64,000 nucleotides of DNA, from assembly GCA_050950345.1 (NCBI GenBank), contig JBMNHK010000007.1, forward strand, positions 460,522 through 524,521, given 5' to 3'. Positions 49,617 through 59,977 of this stretch are shown here, one piece after another (within the stretch, counting starts at the first letter, position 1; each line of letters begins with the position of its first letter). The stretch is from Pelotomaculum_C sp050950345. GTDB taxonomy: Bacteria > Bacillota > Desulfotomaculia > Desulfotomaculales > Pelotomaculaceae. The notes under the pieces are model-generated. The model had not been told where the DNA came from. It searched no databases and was given only the letters and a program-made list of their open reading frames with translations. Made by a program: the position numbers and the translations under genes.

Positions 49617-50678
49617 ATGTCAAATAAAGGAATGAATGCTTTAAGAGATATTACAGTCCTTGTTTCAGCCGCCGGAGCACAGTTTATGCCGGGGTTGGCA
49701 AACTGTCTGAAGAGTAATGGAGAGCGGAAGGTTAGGCTGATTGGCGTTGATATGAAGGCTGATGATACGCTTCTGCAAATGGTAGATAAATATTACATTG
49801 TTCCAGGAGCAAACGATTCGACTTATTTAGATAGATTACTTGAAATTTGTAAGGTCGAGAAAGCTGATGTTTTTATTCCATTTATGTCAGAAGAATTGGA
49901 AGTGCTGCTTGCCAGACGAGCGGAATTTGAAGCAATAGGTACCAAGGTTTCTGTTTCTGATGGGGACGCTGTTGCCATATCGAATAATAAGTTGGCACTT
50001 TATGAATTTATGACCGCAAAGGGACTCAAAACTCCAAAGTATCGTGCAGTACGAAATGTTGACGAGCTGAAGGCGGCTTTTGAATATATAGGTTATCCTG
50101 AAAAAGCTGTATGTGTTAAAGCCACAGAGAGCAGCGGTAGCCGTGGGATTCGCATCGTAAATCCTAAGCAGTCGCGCTTTGACATCTTATTTCACGAGAA
50201 GCCGAATTCTTTCTTCATCTCCTATGAGGAACTTATTCAGATACTCTCCGAGAGAGACGAAATGCCTGAAATGATGGCAATGGAATACTTGCCAGGGATG
50301 GAGTATTCAGTCGACTTGTTGGCTGATCACGGCAAGGTTCTGTATATGGCTGGGCGTGAGAGCAATGTCAATCTCGCAAGCATACCGCAAGAAGCGACCC
50401 TTGTAGAGAATAAAGAGGCTTATAAGATAGCAACTGATGTTATTGAAGCTTTGGGTTTGGACGGTAACGCTGATCTCGACTTCAAGTTCGATGAGGAAGG
50501 GCATCCTGTATTAATGGAAATCAATCCACGTATCGCAGCTACGCTTCAAATATTCGCAGTCGGCGGTTTGAATCTGCCGTATTTGCGAGTAAAGCAGTTG
50601 ATTGGTGAGGTACTGCCGGATGTGCAGATCAAGTACGGAGTGAAGATGAAGAGACGATATTTGGAAATGTTTTGCTAA
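49617..50678 (+). CDS. ATP-grasp domain ligase
   Basis: A protein of 353 residues (370 if ATG 49566 is used) resembling the ATP-grasp domain of carbamoyl-phosphate synthase and D-Ala ligases. It has an N-terminal Rossmann-like part, the ATP lysines around VCVKATESSGSRGIRIV, and the metal-binding end FDEEGHPVLMEINPRIA. Such ligases form amide bonds via an acyl-phosphate. ATG 49617 follows TGGAGATTATGAT and begins the conserved part; 49566 touches the decarboxylase stop. The neighbours suggest that it joins an amine or amino acid to a sugar acid or amino sugar. Confidence 0.85.
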   Translation: MSNKGMNALRDITVLVSAAGAQFMPGLANCLKSNGERKVRLIGVDMKADDTLLQMVDKYYIVPGANDSTYLDRLLEICKVEKADVFIPFMSEELEVLLARRAEFEAIGTKVSVSDGDAVAISNNKLALYEFMTAKGLKTPKYRAVRNVDELKAAFEYIGYPEKAVCVKATESSGSRGIRIVNPKQSRFDILFHEKPNSFFISYEELIQILSERDEMPEMMAMEYLPGMEYSVDLLADHGKVLYMAGRESNVNLASIPQEATLVENKEAYKIATDVIEALGLDGNADLDFKFDEEGHPVLMEINPRIAATLQIFAVGGLNLPYLRVKQLIGEVLPDVQIKYGVKMKRRYLEMFC

Positions 50679-50687
50679 AGTTAGGAG

Positions 50688-51549
50688 ATGACATGGATAA
50701 AAAAAGTATTAATACTTGGCGGAGGTGGCTATATAGGGTCACATATAGCGGAATGGTTAAAGGCATATTCTGGATATAGTGTTCAAACGGTTAACATGAA
50801 GGCCGGTAACTGGAAAAGTTTGAACTTTGGGGATTTTGATTCAGTCGTTGACACAGCTGGTATTGCTCATATTCAACCTAAAGAAGAGCTTAAAGACTTG
50901 TTTTATTCTGTCAATACTAATCTGACTATTGAACTCTGTGAAAAAGCTAAAGATGATGGAGCAAGACAGTTTATTTTTCTTAGCTCTAAGAATGTATTTG
51001 GAGACCATTGTGGTATCATCCATACCGTGGAGAATCCACAACCGAGTAGTTTCTATGGTGATAGTAAGCTCCAAGCGGATCTGAAGATTCAGGCCATGAA
51101 TTCGGCCTCTTTCAAAGTTGTTAGTATTCGTCCTCCAGCTGTTTACGGAAAGGGATGCAAAGGCAACTTTCCAACATTGATAAAATACGCAAAAATAATG
51201 CCCATATTTCCAGACTATGCTCAAAAGAAGAGCATGATTTACATTGATAACCTCTGTGAGTTTGTTAGGCTTCTTATTGACAATGACTGTTCAGGTGTGT
51301 TTCATCCACAGAACAGGGAATATACATCAACAACAGAGATGGTTAGAGCCATTACTAAGGCAATTGGAAGAAAAATATGCTTTACAAAAATCTTTAATCT
51401 CTTATTGCGCTTGTCCGAGAAAAAGATTCGTATTGTTAATCGTGCATTTTCAGATGATGCATATAAATTGGATATATCGAGTTTACTTTGATTGGAAATA
51501 CTGTGTAGTTGACTTTGATGATTCAATAAAAAAGAGTTTGTCGCAATGA
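50688..51549 (+). pseudogene. NAD-dependent sugar epimerase/dehydratase, frameshifted
   Basis: The main frame has the NAD site KVLILGGGGYIGSHIAEWLK, a short active site FLSSKNVFGDH and SFYGDSKLQAD (YxxxK). Two single-base gains disturb it. ATG GAT plus an A7 run (50699-50705) would read MDKKVLILGG if one A were removed; otherwise the start must be ATG 50688, which has no room for a ribosome-binding site. Near the end an extra T in TTT (51482-51484) cuts off the conserved FDWKYCVVDFDDSIKKSL. Corrected, the gene runs from 50693 to 51549 (284 residues). The product is a small SDR enzyme acting on a nucleotide sugar. Confidence 0.75.
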
Positions 51550-51570
51550 TTATTGTTGTGAGGTAATGAA

Positions 51571-52793
51571 ATGCATGAAAAAAAACAAATATTGTATATT
51601 ACAGATTCGGGATTTGACACAAACAATCCAACTCAACATCTTCAAATAACAGTTATTAAGGATTTGATTAAGTATGGTTACAAAGTCCATTTTGTTTTTA
51701 GTTATGAAAGGGATCCGAATTATCTGCCTCCTGAGCTTGTTGGAATTGATGGGTTAACATATACAACAATTAAGCATCGAAAGGCATCTAAACATAACTT
51801 TGTTTTAAGATACCTCAATGGAATGCTATTCTCCTTGATTGGCGCTCGAAAAATTAAACGTGCGCAAAAACAATCATGTGTCACCGTGCTTCAGTCATCT
51901 GCAACAGCAATATTCACTATGGTTATTCTTCGAGCTATTTCAAAAAAACCAGTAATATATAATGAATATGATATTTTTCCTGGCGAAATATATGATAATG
52001 GAACTTTGAAATCTAAGTTTATATATGACGTTCTACAAAGTATTCAGAATAATATCTACCGAATGAGTAATAGGATAATAACTTTGACCCTAGATACAAA
52101 AAAGACTCTGCTAAAAATTGGTGTTCCGAACGAGAAAATCGAAATTATTCCTACATGGTACGACATAAATAGTATTCTGCCTGTTTCGTCCGATAGGAAT
52201 AGGTTTATCGAGAAGTACGGTATTGACAAAAATAAATTCATTGTCCAATTTGCTGGGACACTTGGCTATGTATTTGATTATCATGCGGTACTACAAACGG
52301 CTGAAGCGTTGATCGATAATCGTGATATAGAGTTTCATATGATTTGGTGAGGGAGCTTATAGAGAAGAGTTTGAAAGCGAGGCAAAGAAAAAAGGGCTTG
52401 ATAACATTAAGTTTTTCCCATGGCAACCGCGCGATATTCTCTCTGATATTTATAGTTCAGCATCAATAGCAATTATTCCGCTTCGGCCAGGCGTAATATC
52501 GGTCGCATTTCCAAGTAAAGCACCATTATTGATGGCAGTAAATCGTGTAGCAGTTTTTTATGTTGAAGAAGATAGTGAATTTTTCAGAATGATTAATGAG
52601 AACAAGATAGGCATTGCTGTTTCGCATAATACACCTGAAAAAATTGCAGAAAAAATACTATGGCTTAGAGATAACAAAAACGAACTGATCGATATGGAAA
52701 AGAAAGCGCAGATATTTGCTCCGACAGAATTATAGCAGTGGAGTAAATACAACCAAATTCATCAAAATCATTAAAGAACTAAATAATAATTAA
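51571..52793 (+). pseudogene. Glycosyltransferase (GT4-like), frameshifted twice
   Basis: The N-terminal 259 residues form a GT-B donor/acceptor domain (KQILYITDSGFDTNNPTQHL). The frame ends early at HMIW. With one T removed from TTT at 52343-52345 it continues as HMIGEGAYREEFESEAKKKG and through the nucleotide-binding half (SIAIIPLRPGVISVAFPSK). A second extra base near CC 52721-52722 removes the tail with RQNYSSGVNTTKFI. The corrected length is 406 residues, normal for GT4. It would be inactive unless the indels are artefacts. Confidence 0.78.
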
Positions 52794-52821
52794 CATTCGA
52801 TAGAAGTAGGGAGAAGTTTGA

Positions 52822-53869
52822 ATGCATTACTTAGTTGGAATATGGGGTCAGTTCGGCGACGGAGGTATTATAGCAGACGGACAAGCTGTGCGCACTACTG
52901 TTATCACAAACGAATTGAAGCATCGATATGGAGAAGAAAAAATAAGAATTGTTAATACATTTTATTGGAAAAAAAACCCTGTAAAGTTTTTATTTCAGAG
53001 CATCAGTTTAGTTGCTAATTCAAAAAAAATCGTAATACTACCTGCCGACAATGGCTTTAAGGTATTTGTTCCTCTTTTGATGTTTATTAACGCTTTCTTT
53101 CATCGTTCTTTGATTTATATCGTTATTGGTGGTTTCTTACCATCAACTCCTTCGCAAGAAGAAAAAGTATGTTAGGCTGGTTACCAAATTTGATGCATTA
53201 TTTGTGCAAACAAAGAATCTAAAGAGCGATTTAGAAACTATAGGAATCAAAAATATATATATTTTATCCAATTTGAAACGATTGAATAGCCGAAAGAAAT
53301 CAGACCTTAATGTGATATCTGACAAATACATTCGCGTGTGTGTATTCTCCAGAATGAATTATGAAAAAGGCGTGGAAGACGCGATTGCTGCTGTTAAATT
53401 AGCAAATCAAGAGCTTGGCGCACAGTACATAGCATTGGATTTTTATGGATTGGTTCAAGATTATTATGAAGACCGATTTAATGAATTGCTATCAGAAAAC
53501 AAAGGATTAATCAAGTATTGCGGTATTGTGGACTATGATAATACTGTTGAAACATTACAGCAATACTTCGCCATGTTGTTTCCAACATTTTATTATGGTG
53601 AAGGATTTCCTGGAAATGTTGTGGATGCATATAATACAGGAATACCGATTATCGCAACGGATTGGATGTACAACAAAGATGTAATCAAGGATGGTCGAAA
53701 TGGCATATTGGTTCCAATAAAGAATCCACAGGCAATTTGTGATGCATTGATACAGTTGTATAGAAACCGCAAATTGGCATATGACATTTCATGCAATAAC
53801 ATTGAAGACGCTCAAATATACCATCCTGATTCAGTTTTAAGAGAGTTTTACGAATATATTGATAGATAG
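52822..53869 (+). pseudogene. Glycosyltransferase (GT4-like), frameshifted
   Basis: The first part (MHYLVGIWGQFGDGGIIADG) runs to 53175 and ends KVC. The second part, in the next frame, continues KKKKYVRLVTKFDALFVQTK and holds the GT4 donor site (FYYGEGFPGNVVDAYNTGIP). One extra base near CC 53149-53150 accounts for the break, and the corrected protein has 348 residues. The organisation resembles enzymes that add sugars in capsule clusters. It is followed 26 bases later by an intact glycosyltransferase gene. Confidence 0.78.
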
Positions 53870-53895
53870 ATGTATTTGATATTGGAGACTGCTAA

Positions 53896-55017
53896 ATGAA
53901 GATATTGTGTTTTATAAACAATCTTGGTGCGGGCGGTGGACAGCGGCAACTAGTAAATTTAGGAATATTATTTTTCCAAAAAGGTTATGATGTTACTTTT
54001 TTGACCTATGATCAAGATAATTTTTTTATACCACAACTGACCAGTATTGGCATTAATGTGGAATACATCGAGAATAGTAACCCTCTCGATAGAATATTAA
54101 AAATTAGGAAATATATTAGAAAAGCAAAAGCAGAATTTGTGATTTCTTTCTTAGAAACACCGAATTTTATCAGTTGCATGTCAGCAATAGGTAAACACAG
54201 CTGGAAGTTGATTACGAATGAATTGAGTGCGAAGCCATCATCTTTTAAAGGAATACGCAATCGCTTGTTTAAATCAGTGGAGATATTCTCGGACCACATT
54301 GTATGCAATTCATACAATGCAATGAAAATGTGGGAAGAGCATTATCCAAAATATTTATCAAAATTATCTACAATTTACAATCCAGTAATTCTTCCTCCTA
54401 TATCTGCCGAAAATGTAATTGATAATACTGATGATAGAATAGTACATATTGTCGTTCCAGCTAGTTATCAAATTCTGAAAAACCCCTTTGCCGTTATTGA
54501 TGCAGTTAGGGGAATGACAGACTCAGATAGAAAAAAAATAGAGATTTGTTGGTATGGAAAAGTTGAAGTAACGCGTGGAAATACAAGAGTATACGATAAA
54601 GCTGTAAAACTTGCTAAGGAGTATAAGGTTGAAAAACACATTAAGTTTTATCCGGAAACGAAAGATATTTATGAAAAAATGCAGAGGGCGGATGTAGTGG
54701 GGCTCTTTAGTACAGTAGAAGGCTTGCCGAACGCTATTTGTGAAGGAATGTCTTTTGGAAAACCGATCATTATGACCCCAGTTTCCGATTACAGGAAATT
54801 GGTTGTAGACAACGGTATCTTATGTGATGGATTTGATGCAATTAGTATAAGAACTGGTTTGCAAAAATTAATCCATCTTGAAAAAAAAGACTTGCTCGAA
54901 ATGGGAAACAAGTCCCAAATCATGGCTTCAAAATTGTTTTCGAAAGAAGCCATAATTGAAAAATGGGAAGAATTATTCGACAGATTATCAGGTAACGTAG
55001 GGGTGGGCAGTTTTTAA
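53896..55017 (+). CDS. Family 4 glycosyltransferase
   Basis: A 373-residue intact GT-B enzyme. N-terminal GAGGGQRQLVNLG and the C-terminal donor site STVEGLPNAICEGMSFGKPI with the EX7E pair are typical. It transfers a nucleotide-activated sugar at the inner membrane face. The stop TAA overlaps the ATG of the Wzy gene by one base (TAATG). Confidence 0.9.
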   Translation: MKILCFINNLGAGGGQRQLVNLGILFFQKGYDVTFLTYDQDNFFIPQLTSIGINVEYIENSNPLDRILKIRKYIRKAKAEFVISFLETPNFISCMSAIGKHSWKLITNELSAKPSSFKGIRNRLFKSVEIFSDHIVCNSYNAMKMWEEHYPKYLSKLSTIYNPVILPPISAENVIDNTDDRIVHIVVPASYQILKNPFAVIDAVRGMTDSDRKKIEICWYGKVEVTRGNTRVYDKAVKLAKEYKVEKHIKFYPETKDIYEKMQRADVVGLFSTVEGLPNAICEGMSFGKPIIMTPVSDYRKLVVDNGILCDGFDAISIRTGLQKLIHLEKKDLLEMGNKSQIMASKLFSKEAIIEKWEELFDRLSGNVGVGSF

Positions 55018-56234
55018 TGTATTCAAAAACAATTATGAATGCAAATAACAGAGACATAGGTATTACTGCAAGTTGTCTTTCTCTCTATTTTGCAATGATG
55101 CCTTTCGATATACTACCCCTTTTGGGCCTAAAGTACCTTCTTCAAGGATTGGCGCTGTTTACAATTTTTTCTGTAATTAATCATTGCGCTCATACAGGTT
55201 TGACCATCAAAAAGACGGGTTTATATGTCGTTGTATTCTTATTATATTCATGCTTGACTGTTTGCTATTCGATAAACTTGAACAAATCAACATCAGCAAT
55301 AGTAACTTTGACATTAAATTTATTACTGGTTCTTGTTGCTGGGGGTTGCTATAAATACAACGATAAAGAAATAAGTCGAATAAAAAAAGGAATTATTATT
55401 GGTACCTTTATTACATTTATTGTTCTTTATTTCAATGTTGACTTTTCTTCTGCAGGTAGATTGAACGTAAAACTTGGATATTTTGAATCTGACTCAAATC
55501 TGATACCAGGTTATTTTTTCTTCCTACTCGTATATTCTATTCAACAATTGATAAACCATAAGAAAGTTTTGTATTCGATACCGATAATAGGTGTGCTTGT
55601 AATATCACTAATGACTGGCTCAAGAGGGGCAATGATTGGCATACTTTTGCTAATCGGATTTTCTGTTTTATACTTAGTAAAGCAGAAACTAAGTATTCGA
55701 AAAGTAATCACGATGACATTGCTAATCCTTGTATTTGTCTGGATATTTAACGCATTCATAATTGACCTAATTCCAAGAGAAATTACAAATCGATACACAA
55801 TCGACTATATTCGCGATAGTGGATCGACAGGAAGAAATGATATATGGGAAAATCTGCTTGGGGTCTTTGGTCAATCGTCAATATTGCGTGAACTTTTTGG
55901 GCATGGAATTGGCACAACAACCGATTTGACAACAGCTACTGTCGGCAGTGTTTCCGGAGGATATGCGGCACACAACCTTTGGATCGATCAATTGATGACA
56001 GGAGGAATTGTTGGGATTATTATTCTGGTTATCATGCAGATAAGATTTATTAAGCGTGCGCTTAAGTCAAGAGAAATAACTGTAATAGCCCCATATTTAG
56101 GTTGCTTGTTCCTTTGTATGTCATTATCTCTTATATCATATAAACCAATGTGGAATTGTATGATATTAATAATGATTTATGAGAATAGATTGTATGCTAA
56201 TAATTGTGCGATGAGTCAGGAGGTATACAAGTGA
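55017..56234 (+). CDS. Wzy-type O-antigen polymerase
   Basis: A 405-residue protein with about 11-12 membrane helices and a large outer loop near residues 265-330 holding GSTGRNDIWENLLGVFGQ and GHGIGTTTDL, typical of the O-antigen ligase/polymerase family. It would polymerise the repeat units exported by the flippase at 59978-61517. It overlaps its neighbours on both sides (TAATG, GTGA), so it is embedded in the operon. Confidence 0.85.
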   Translation: MYSKTIMNANNRDIGITASCLSLYFAMMPFDILPLLGLKYLLQGLALFTIFSVINHCAHTGLTIKKTGLYVVVFLLYSCLTVCYSINLNKSTSAIVTLTLNLLLVLVAGGCYKYNDKEISRIKKGIIIGTFITFIVLYFNVDFSSAGRLNVKLGYFESDSNLIPGYFFFLLVYSIQQLINHKKVLYSIPIIGVLVISLMTGSRGAMIGILLLIGFSVLYLVKQKLSIRKVITMTLLILVFVWIFNAFIIDLIPREITNRYTIDYIRDSGSTGRNDIWENLLGVFGQSSILRELFGHGIGTTTDLTTATVGSVSGGYAAHNLWIDQLMTGGIVGIIILVIMQIRFIKRALKSREITVIAPYLGCLFLCMSLSLISYKPMWNCMILIMIYENRLYANNCAMSQEVYK

Positions 56235-57472
56235 GAGCTTTGTATATTTGTACTGATAATTATCCACATCATGGAGCCTGTACTAGCTTGCTCAATAAGT
56301 TATTTTTTGATGGGCATTTGATTGATATGATAGGCAGTGTCGATGTATTAACTGTGAAATATTCCATCGATGAACCAACAATCGAGAAGTGGAAACAAAT
56401 TACCATATATAGGCAATTAATACCATATTTTGTTGACGGTACAACTTTAAAAAGAACTGTAAAACGCCACCCTTTCTTAACCACCAAAGTAATACTGTCA
56501 AAAATAATAAATAAAATATGGTTTTCCAATCATGAAACGGAATTTTTATACCCTCATATTACGAAAAAAATAATCGATATGTTGAAACGGATAAAGGCCG
56601 GCGAATATGACATTATTATTGGAATGTCCGGCAATTTTCATGTGCTTGATGCATTGAGAAAGATGAAGGGGGCAGAACAGATAAAAAAGTATATAGTATA
56701 TCAGGTCGATCCGTGTTCAACAAAAGAAACCGAAAATGCGAATACGCTTTCTGCACGTTGTGAATTTGAAGATATAGTATATAAAAATGCTAAAGCAATA
56801 ATCACGACGCCAATTATTGCTCGTGAAATAAAGTGTGGGAGAAACCAAAAATTTTCTTCAAAAGTTTATGCGATGGAGTTTCCAAACATAACATCGCGTT
56901 CTGAAAAGCCTAAGCAGGATGTTGAGAGTGATCGAATAGTGTGTTCATTTGCTGGGCATATTTATTCTGGTATTAGGAATCCACAGTATACTCTAAAATT
57001 GTTCCAACTTCTTGAGAAAAAAGATATTGAATTACACTTGATTGGTGTCAGGGAGCAAGATCTTGTTAGTTATCAAAAAGGAGCATTGACCGTATGTCGC
57101 GGAGAGCTCGAACTGCAAGAGACACGAAACGAAATGGAACATTCGCATATATTGGTAAATATCGGTAATTCGATGCTGAATCAAGTGCCAAGTAAATTGT
57201 TTGAGTATATTTCAAGTGGGAAACCAATTATTAATATTTGTAAACACAGAAATTGCCCAACAATTCCGTACATGGAAAGCTACCCATTAGCGATAAACAT
57301 ATTTGAAGACGAAGAAATCAGTATTGCGGCCCAAAAAGTATTAGAGTTTATAAGATGTACTTCAGGAAAGCGAGTTTCATCAAAAGAAATTTATAGGTTA
57401 TACCGCAATTGTACAGCTGAGTATTGCGCTCAGCATATGCATGATATCATAGCGAGCAGTATGTGCGAATAA
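56231..57472 (+). CDS. Glycosyltransferase, GT-B fold
   Basis: A 413-residue protein. The C-terminal half has the pattern of GT4/GT1 donor domains (CSFAGHIYSGIRNPQYTLKLF and SKLFEYISSGKPIINICKH). The N-terminal half resembles acceptor domains only weakly, so the family assignment is general. GTG 56231 shares GTGA with the Wzy stop and follows CAGGAGG by seven bases; the longer frame from 56204 lies inside wzy. Confidence 0.75.
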   Translation: MRALYICTDNYPHHGACTSLLNKLFFDGHLIDMIGSVDVLTVKYSIDEPTIEKWKQITIYRQLIPYFVDGTTLKRTVKRHPFLTTKVILSKIINKIWFSNHETEFLYPHITKKIIDMLKRIKAGEYDIIIGMSGNFHVLDALRKMKGAEQIKKYIVYQVDPCSTKETENANTLSARCEFEDIVYKNAKAIITTPIIAREIKCGRNQKFSSKVYAMEFPNITSRSEKPKQDVESDRIVCSFAGHIYSGIRNPQYTLKLFQLLEKKDIELHLIGVREQDLVSYQKGALTVCRGELELQETRNEMEHSHILVNIGNSMLNQVPSKLFEYISSGKPIINICKHRNCPTIPYMESYPLAINIFEDEEISIAAQKVLEFIRCTSGKRVSSKEIYRLYRNCTAEYCAQHMHDIIASSMCE

Positions 57473-57496
57473 ATATAGAATAAATGGAGATTTATT

Positions 57497-58666
57497 ATGA
57501 GAAAAACTATTGCAATGATTACAAGCGAAGAATCATTCGACAATAATTACGGTGCGGTGTTACAAGGTTTTGCGCTCTTTCACAAAATTGAAGAATTTGG
57601 ATATAATCCGGTAATAATTCGATATTACGGAGGAGAATTCAGTGATGGAAAAACACCGGCGATTTTACATAATATAAAAACAAAAGTTTGGAAAATAAAG
57701 AGATGGCTTCTTAGAAGCAAAGAGTATAGAAAGACAGTAAAAAAATATAACCGCCAAATAAAAGCGAGAAAACTCTTGTTTATACAATTCCAAAAGGAAA
57801 CGCTCAATTTTTGGAATAAGGATAGAATAGGATGGAGAAAGCTTAAATCTAATTACCCAGACGCTAACGCATATGTTTGCGGAAGTGACCAGATATGGAA
57901 TCCCTATTTCAAGAGAGGATATAATGATCCCGGCTATTTTCTGGCTTTTGCACCAAAAACTGCGAAAAAAATCTCTTATGCACCGAGTTTTGGATGCAGT
58001 GATTTGCCAATCACAGCACAAAATGACTTGGGAACATTGCTTGAAGATTTTACAGCAATATCTGTAAGAGAAAAATCCGGCATAGATATTGTAAAGAAAT
58101 ATGCACATCGCGATGCTAAACTCGTGCTTGATCCGACAATGCTGTTGACATCTGACGAATGGAAAATAATAGCGAGAAAGCCGAGCGGTATTCAGGATAG
58201 GTATATTTTGTGTTACAGATTTGCCAATTCTAAGAAAACGCAATCTTCGATTGATAATATAGCTGAAAGAATGGGTTTACCGGTTATTTCACTTCCGCTT
58301 TCAGATATAACGTTGAATGACCCCTATCAATTTATATTTGAAGCTGGTCCACGTGAATTTGTAGGACTTATTCAAAATGCAACGTTGGTATGTACAGATT
58401 CTTTCCACGCTACCGTATTCTCGATTCTTATGAAAACACCCGTATGTGTATTTTTGAGAGAGAATTACCAAGGCGGAAACAGTATGAATTCCCGTATATA
58501 CAGTTTACTTGAGATGTTGGGTCTTGAATATCTTATTCAGACAGAATACGACACTTGTGATAGGAATCTAGGATGTCTGAAAGAAGATTACCTTGAAGCA
58601 CACAGAAGACTTGATAGTCATCGTATTGAATCATTAGCATTTCTAAAGAATGCTATAGAAGGTTGA
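57497..58666 (+). CDS. Polysaccharide pyruvyl transferase family protein
   Basis: A 389-residue protein of the PS_pyruv_trans family: MITSEESFDNNYGAVLQGFA, VCGSDQIWNP, and the later DPTMLL and TDSFHATVFSILMKTPV. These enzymes transfer pyruvate from PEP to a sugar as a ketal, adding negative charge to the glycan. It is followed four bases later by the FrhB-like gene, a pairing commonly seen in surface-glycan clusters. Confidence 0.9.
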   Translation: MRKTIAMITSEESFDNNYGAVLQGFALFHKIEEFGYNPVIIRYYGGEFSDGKTPAILHNIKTKVWKIKRWLLRSKEYRKTVKKYNRQIKARKLLFIQFQKETLNFWNKDRIGWRKLKSNYPDANAYVCGSDQIWNPYFKRGYNDPGYFLAFAPKTAKKISYAPSFGCSDLPITAQNDLGTLLEDFTAISVREKSGIDIVKKYAHRDAKLVLDPTMLLTSDEWKIIARKPSGIQDRYILCYRFANSKKTQSSIDNIAERMGLPVISLPLSDITLNDPYQFIFEAGPREFVGLIQNATLVCTDSFHATVFSILMKTPVCVFLRENYQGGNSMNSRIYSLLEMLGLEYLIQTEYDTCDRNLGCLKEDYLEAHRRLDSHRIESLAFLKNAIEG

Positions 58667-58670
58667 TATT

Positions 58671-59858
58671 ATGAACATACTTTCAGATATATCATTTTTA
58701 AGTATATGCACGGGTTGCGGCTTGTGTGCTAACATATGCTCGAATAATGCGATAAGTATGCAAGTTGACGACGAGGGATTTTTATCTCCACATATAGAAA
58801 TTGAAAAATGTAATGAATGTGGCGATTGTCTTAAATGTTGCCCTCTGCTCTCAAAGTCAGAATGTGCTAGCAGGCAGCCCATTGAAGTATATGCTTGTCA
58901 GATATTTGATAAAAAACTACTTATCGATGCGACAGCAGGTGGACTGTTTCCTCTGCTTGCCCAATGTATTCTAGACCAAAATGGGGTAGTATATGGTGCT
59001 GCATATGATAATAACATGAAAGTGGTTCACTGCGCGGCATACAATATGGAAGGGGTGAAACGTTTTAGTGGCTCTAAGTATGTTCAATCAGATGCTTCAA
59101 AAACATTTGGTGAGATTAAAGAGTTGCTAAAGAAAGATAAAAAGGTTTTGTTTTCAGGAACTCCGTGTCAGGTTGATGCAGTGATTCGATACTGCGATTA
59201 TTCTGAACTTACAAATTTATATACTGTTGATGTAGTGTGCTATGGTGTGCCCAGCCCAAAACTATTTAGAATGTACTTGGACACTGTGGAAAAACAATAT
59301 AACAGAAAAATTATAGATTTCAGTTTCCGAGATAAACATTCTAATGGATGGAGTCATACAACTGTGATACAAATGCAGGATTCAAAAGGTAATGTGACCA
59401 TATTAGAAGAACCTGATTATAGTAAAATACCGTATTATAGAATGTTTGGCTGCAGGGATTGCTATAGGCGCTCCTGCTATCACTGTAAGTACAATAAGGT
59501 AAGTCGTATTTCTGATATCACAACAGGAAATTTTTGGGGTATTGAAAAATTATCCGCAAGTTTTGAAACAAAGTTAGGTGTGTCTATGGCACTAATTAAT
59601 ACTGACAAAGGTAAGAACATTTTTTCTTCAATTCAATCGAAAATGATAGTTGAAAAGCGAACACTTGATGAGGCAATACAAGCAAACGAAGCATTAGTAA
59701 ATGTATCTTCTTATCCACCAAAAAGAGATCGCATTTATGCTTGCTTGAATAAACATGGATTTTCTGAAGTAATCAAAAGGTATTATTCAACTAATTGGTA
59801 TCGGAAATTGAGAAATAAATTAAGTACGACCAAAAATAAGATATTTAAAAAATGGTGA
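58671..59858 (+). CDS. Fe-S protein with FrhB (F420 hydrogenase beta) domain
   Basis: A 395-residue protein. Two 4Fe-4S clusters are predicted in CTGCGLCANICSNNA and CNECGDCLKCCP at the N-terminus, followed by the FrhB N- and C-terminal domains (CYGVPSPKLFRMYLD, CRDCYRRSCYHCKYNKVSR). In methanogens FrhB binds F420; in bacterial polysaccharide clusters its relatives stand next to pyruvyl transferases and probably carry out a flavin- or F420-dependent reduction. ATG 58671 follows GAAGGTTG. Confidence 0.88.
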   Translation: MNILSDISFLSICTGCGLCANICSNNAISMQVDDEGFLSPHIEIEKCNECGDCLKCCPLLSKSECASRQPIEVYACQIFDKKLLIDATAGGLFPLLAQCILDQNGVVYGAAYDNNMKVVHCAAYNMEGVKRFSGSKYVQSDASKTFGEIKELLKKDKKVLFSGTPCQVDAVIRYCDYSELTNLYTVDVVCYGVPSPKLFRMYLDTVEKQYNRKIIDFSFRDKHSNGWSHTTVIQMQDSKGNVTILEEPDYSKIPYYRMFGCRDCYRRSCYHCKYNKVSRISDITTGNFWGIEKLSASFETKLGVSMALINTDKGKNIFSSIQSKMIVEKRTLDEAIQANEALVNVSSYPPKRDRIYACLNKHGFSEVIKRYYSTNWYRKLRNKLSTTKNKIFKKW

Positions 59859-59977
59859 GCACGATATTTTACAAATGTAGCTTGGCATATTCTGTGCTTG
59901 TTTATGTATTTCACATTACGTGAACTAAGGCTTTGACCTATACATTATATGTTAACTACTAGAAAGAACTGTAACGA

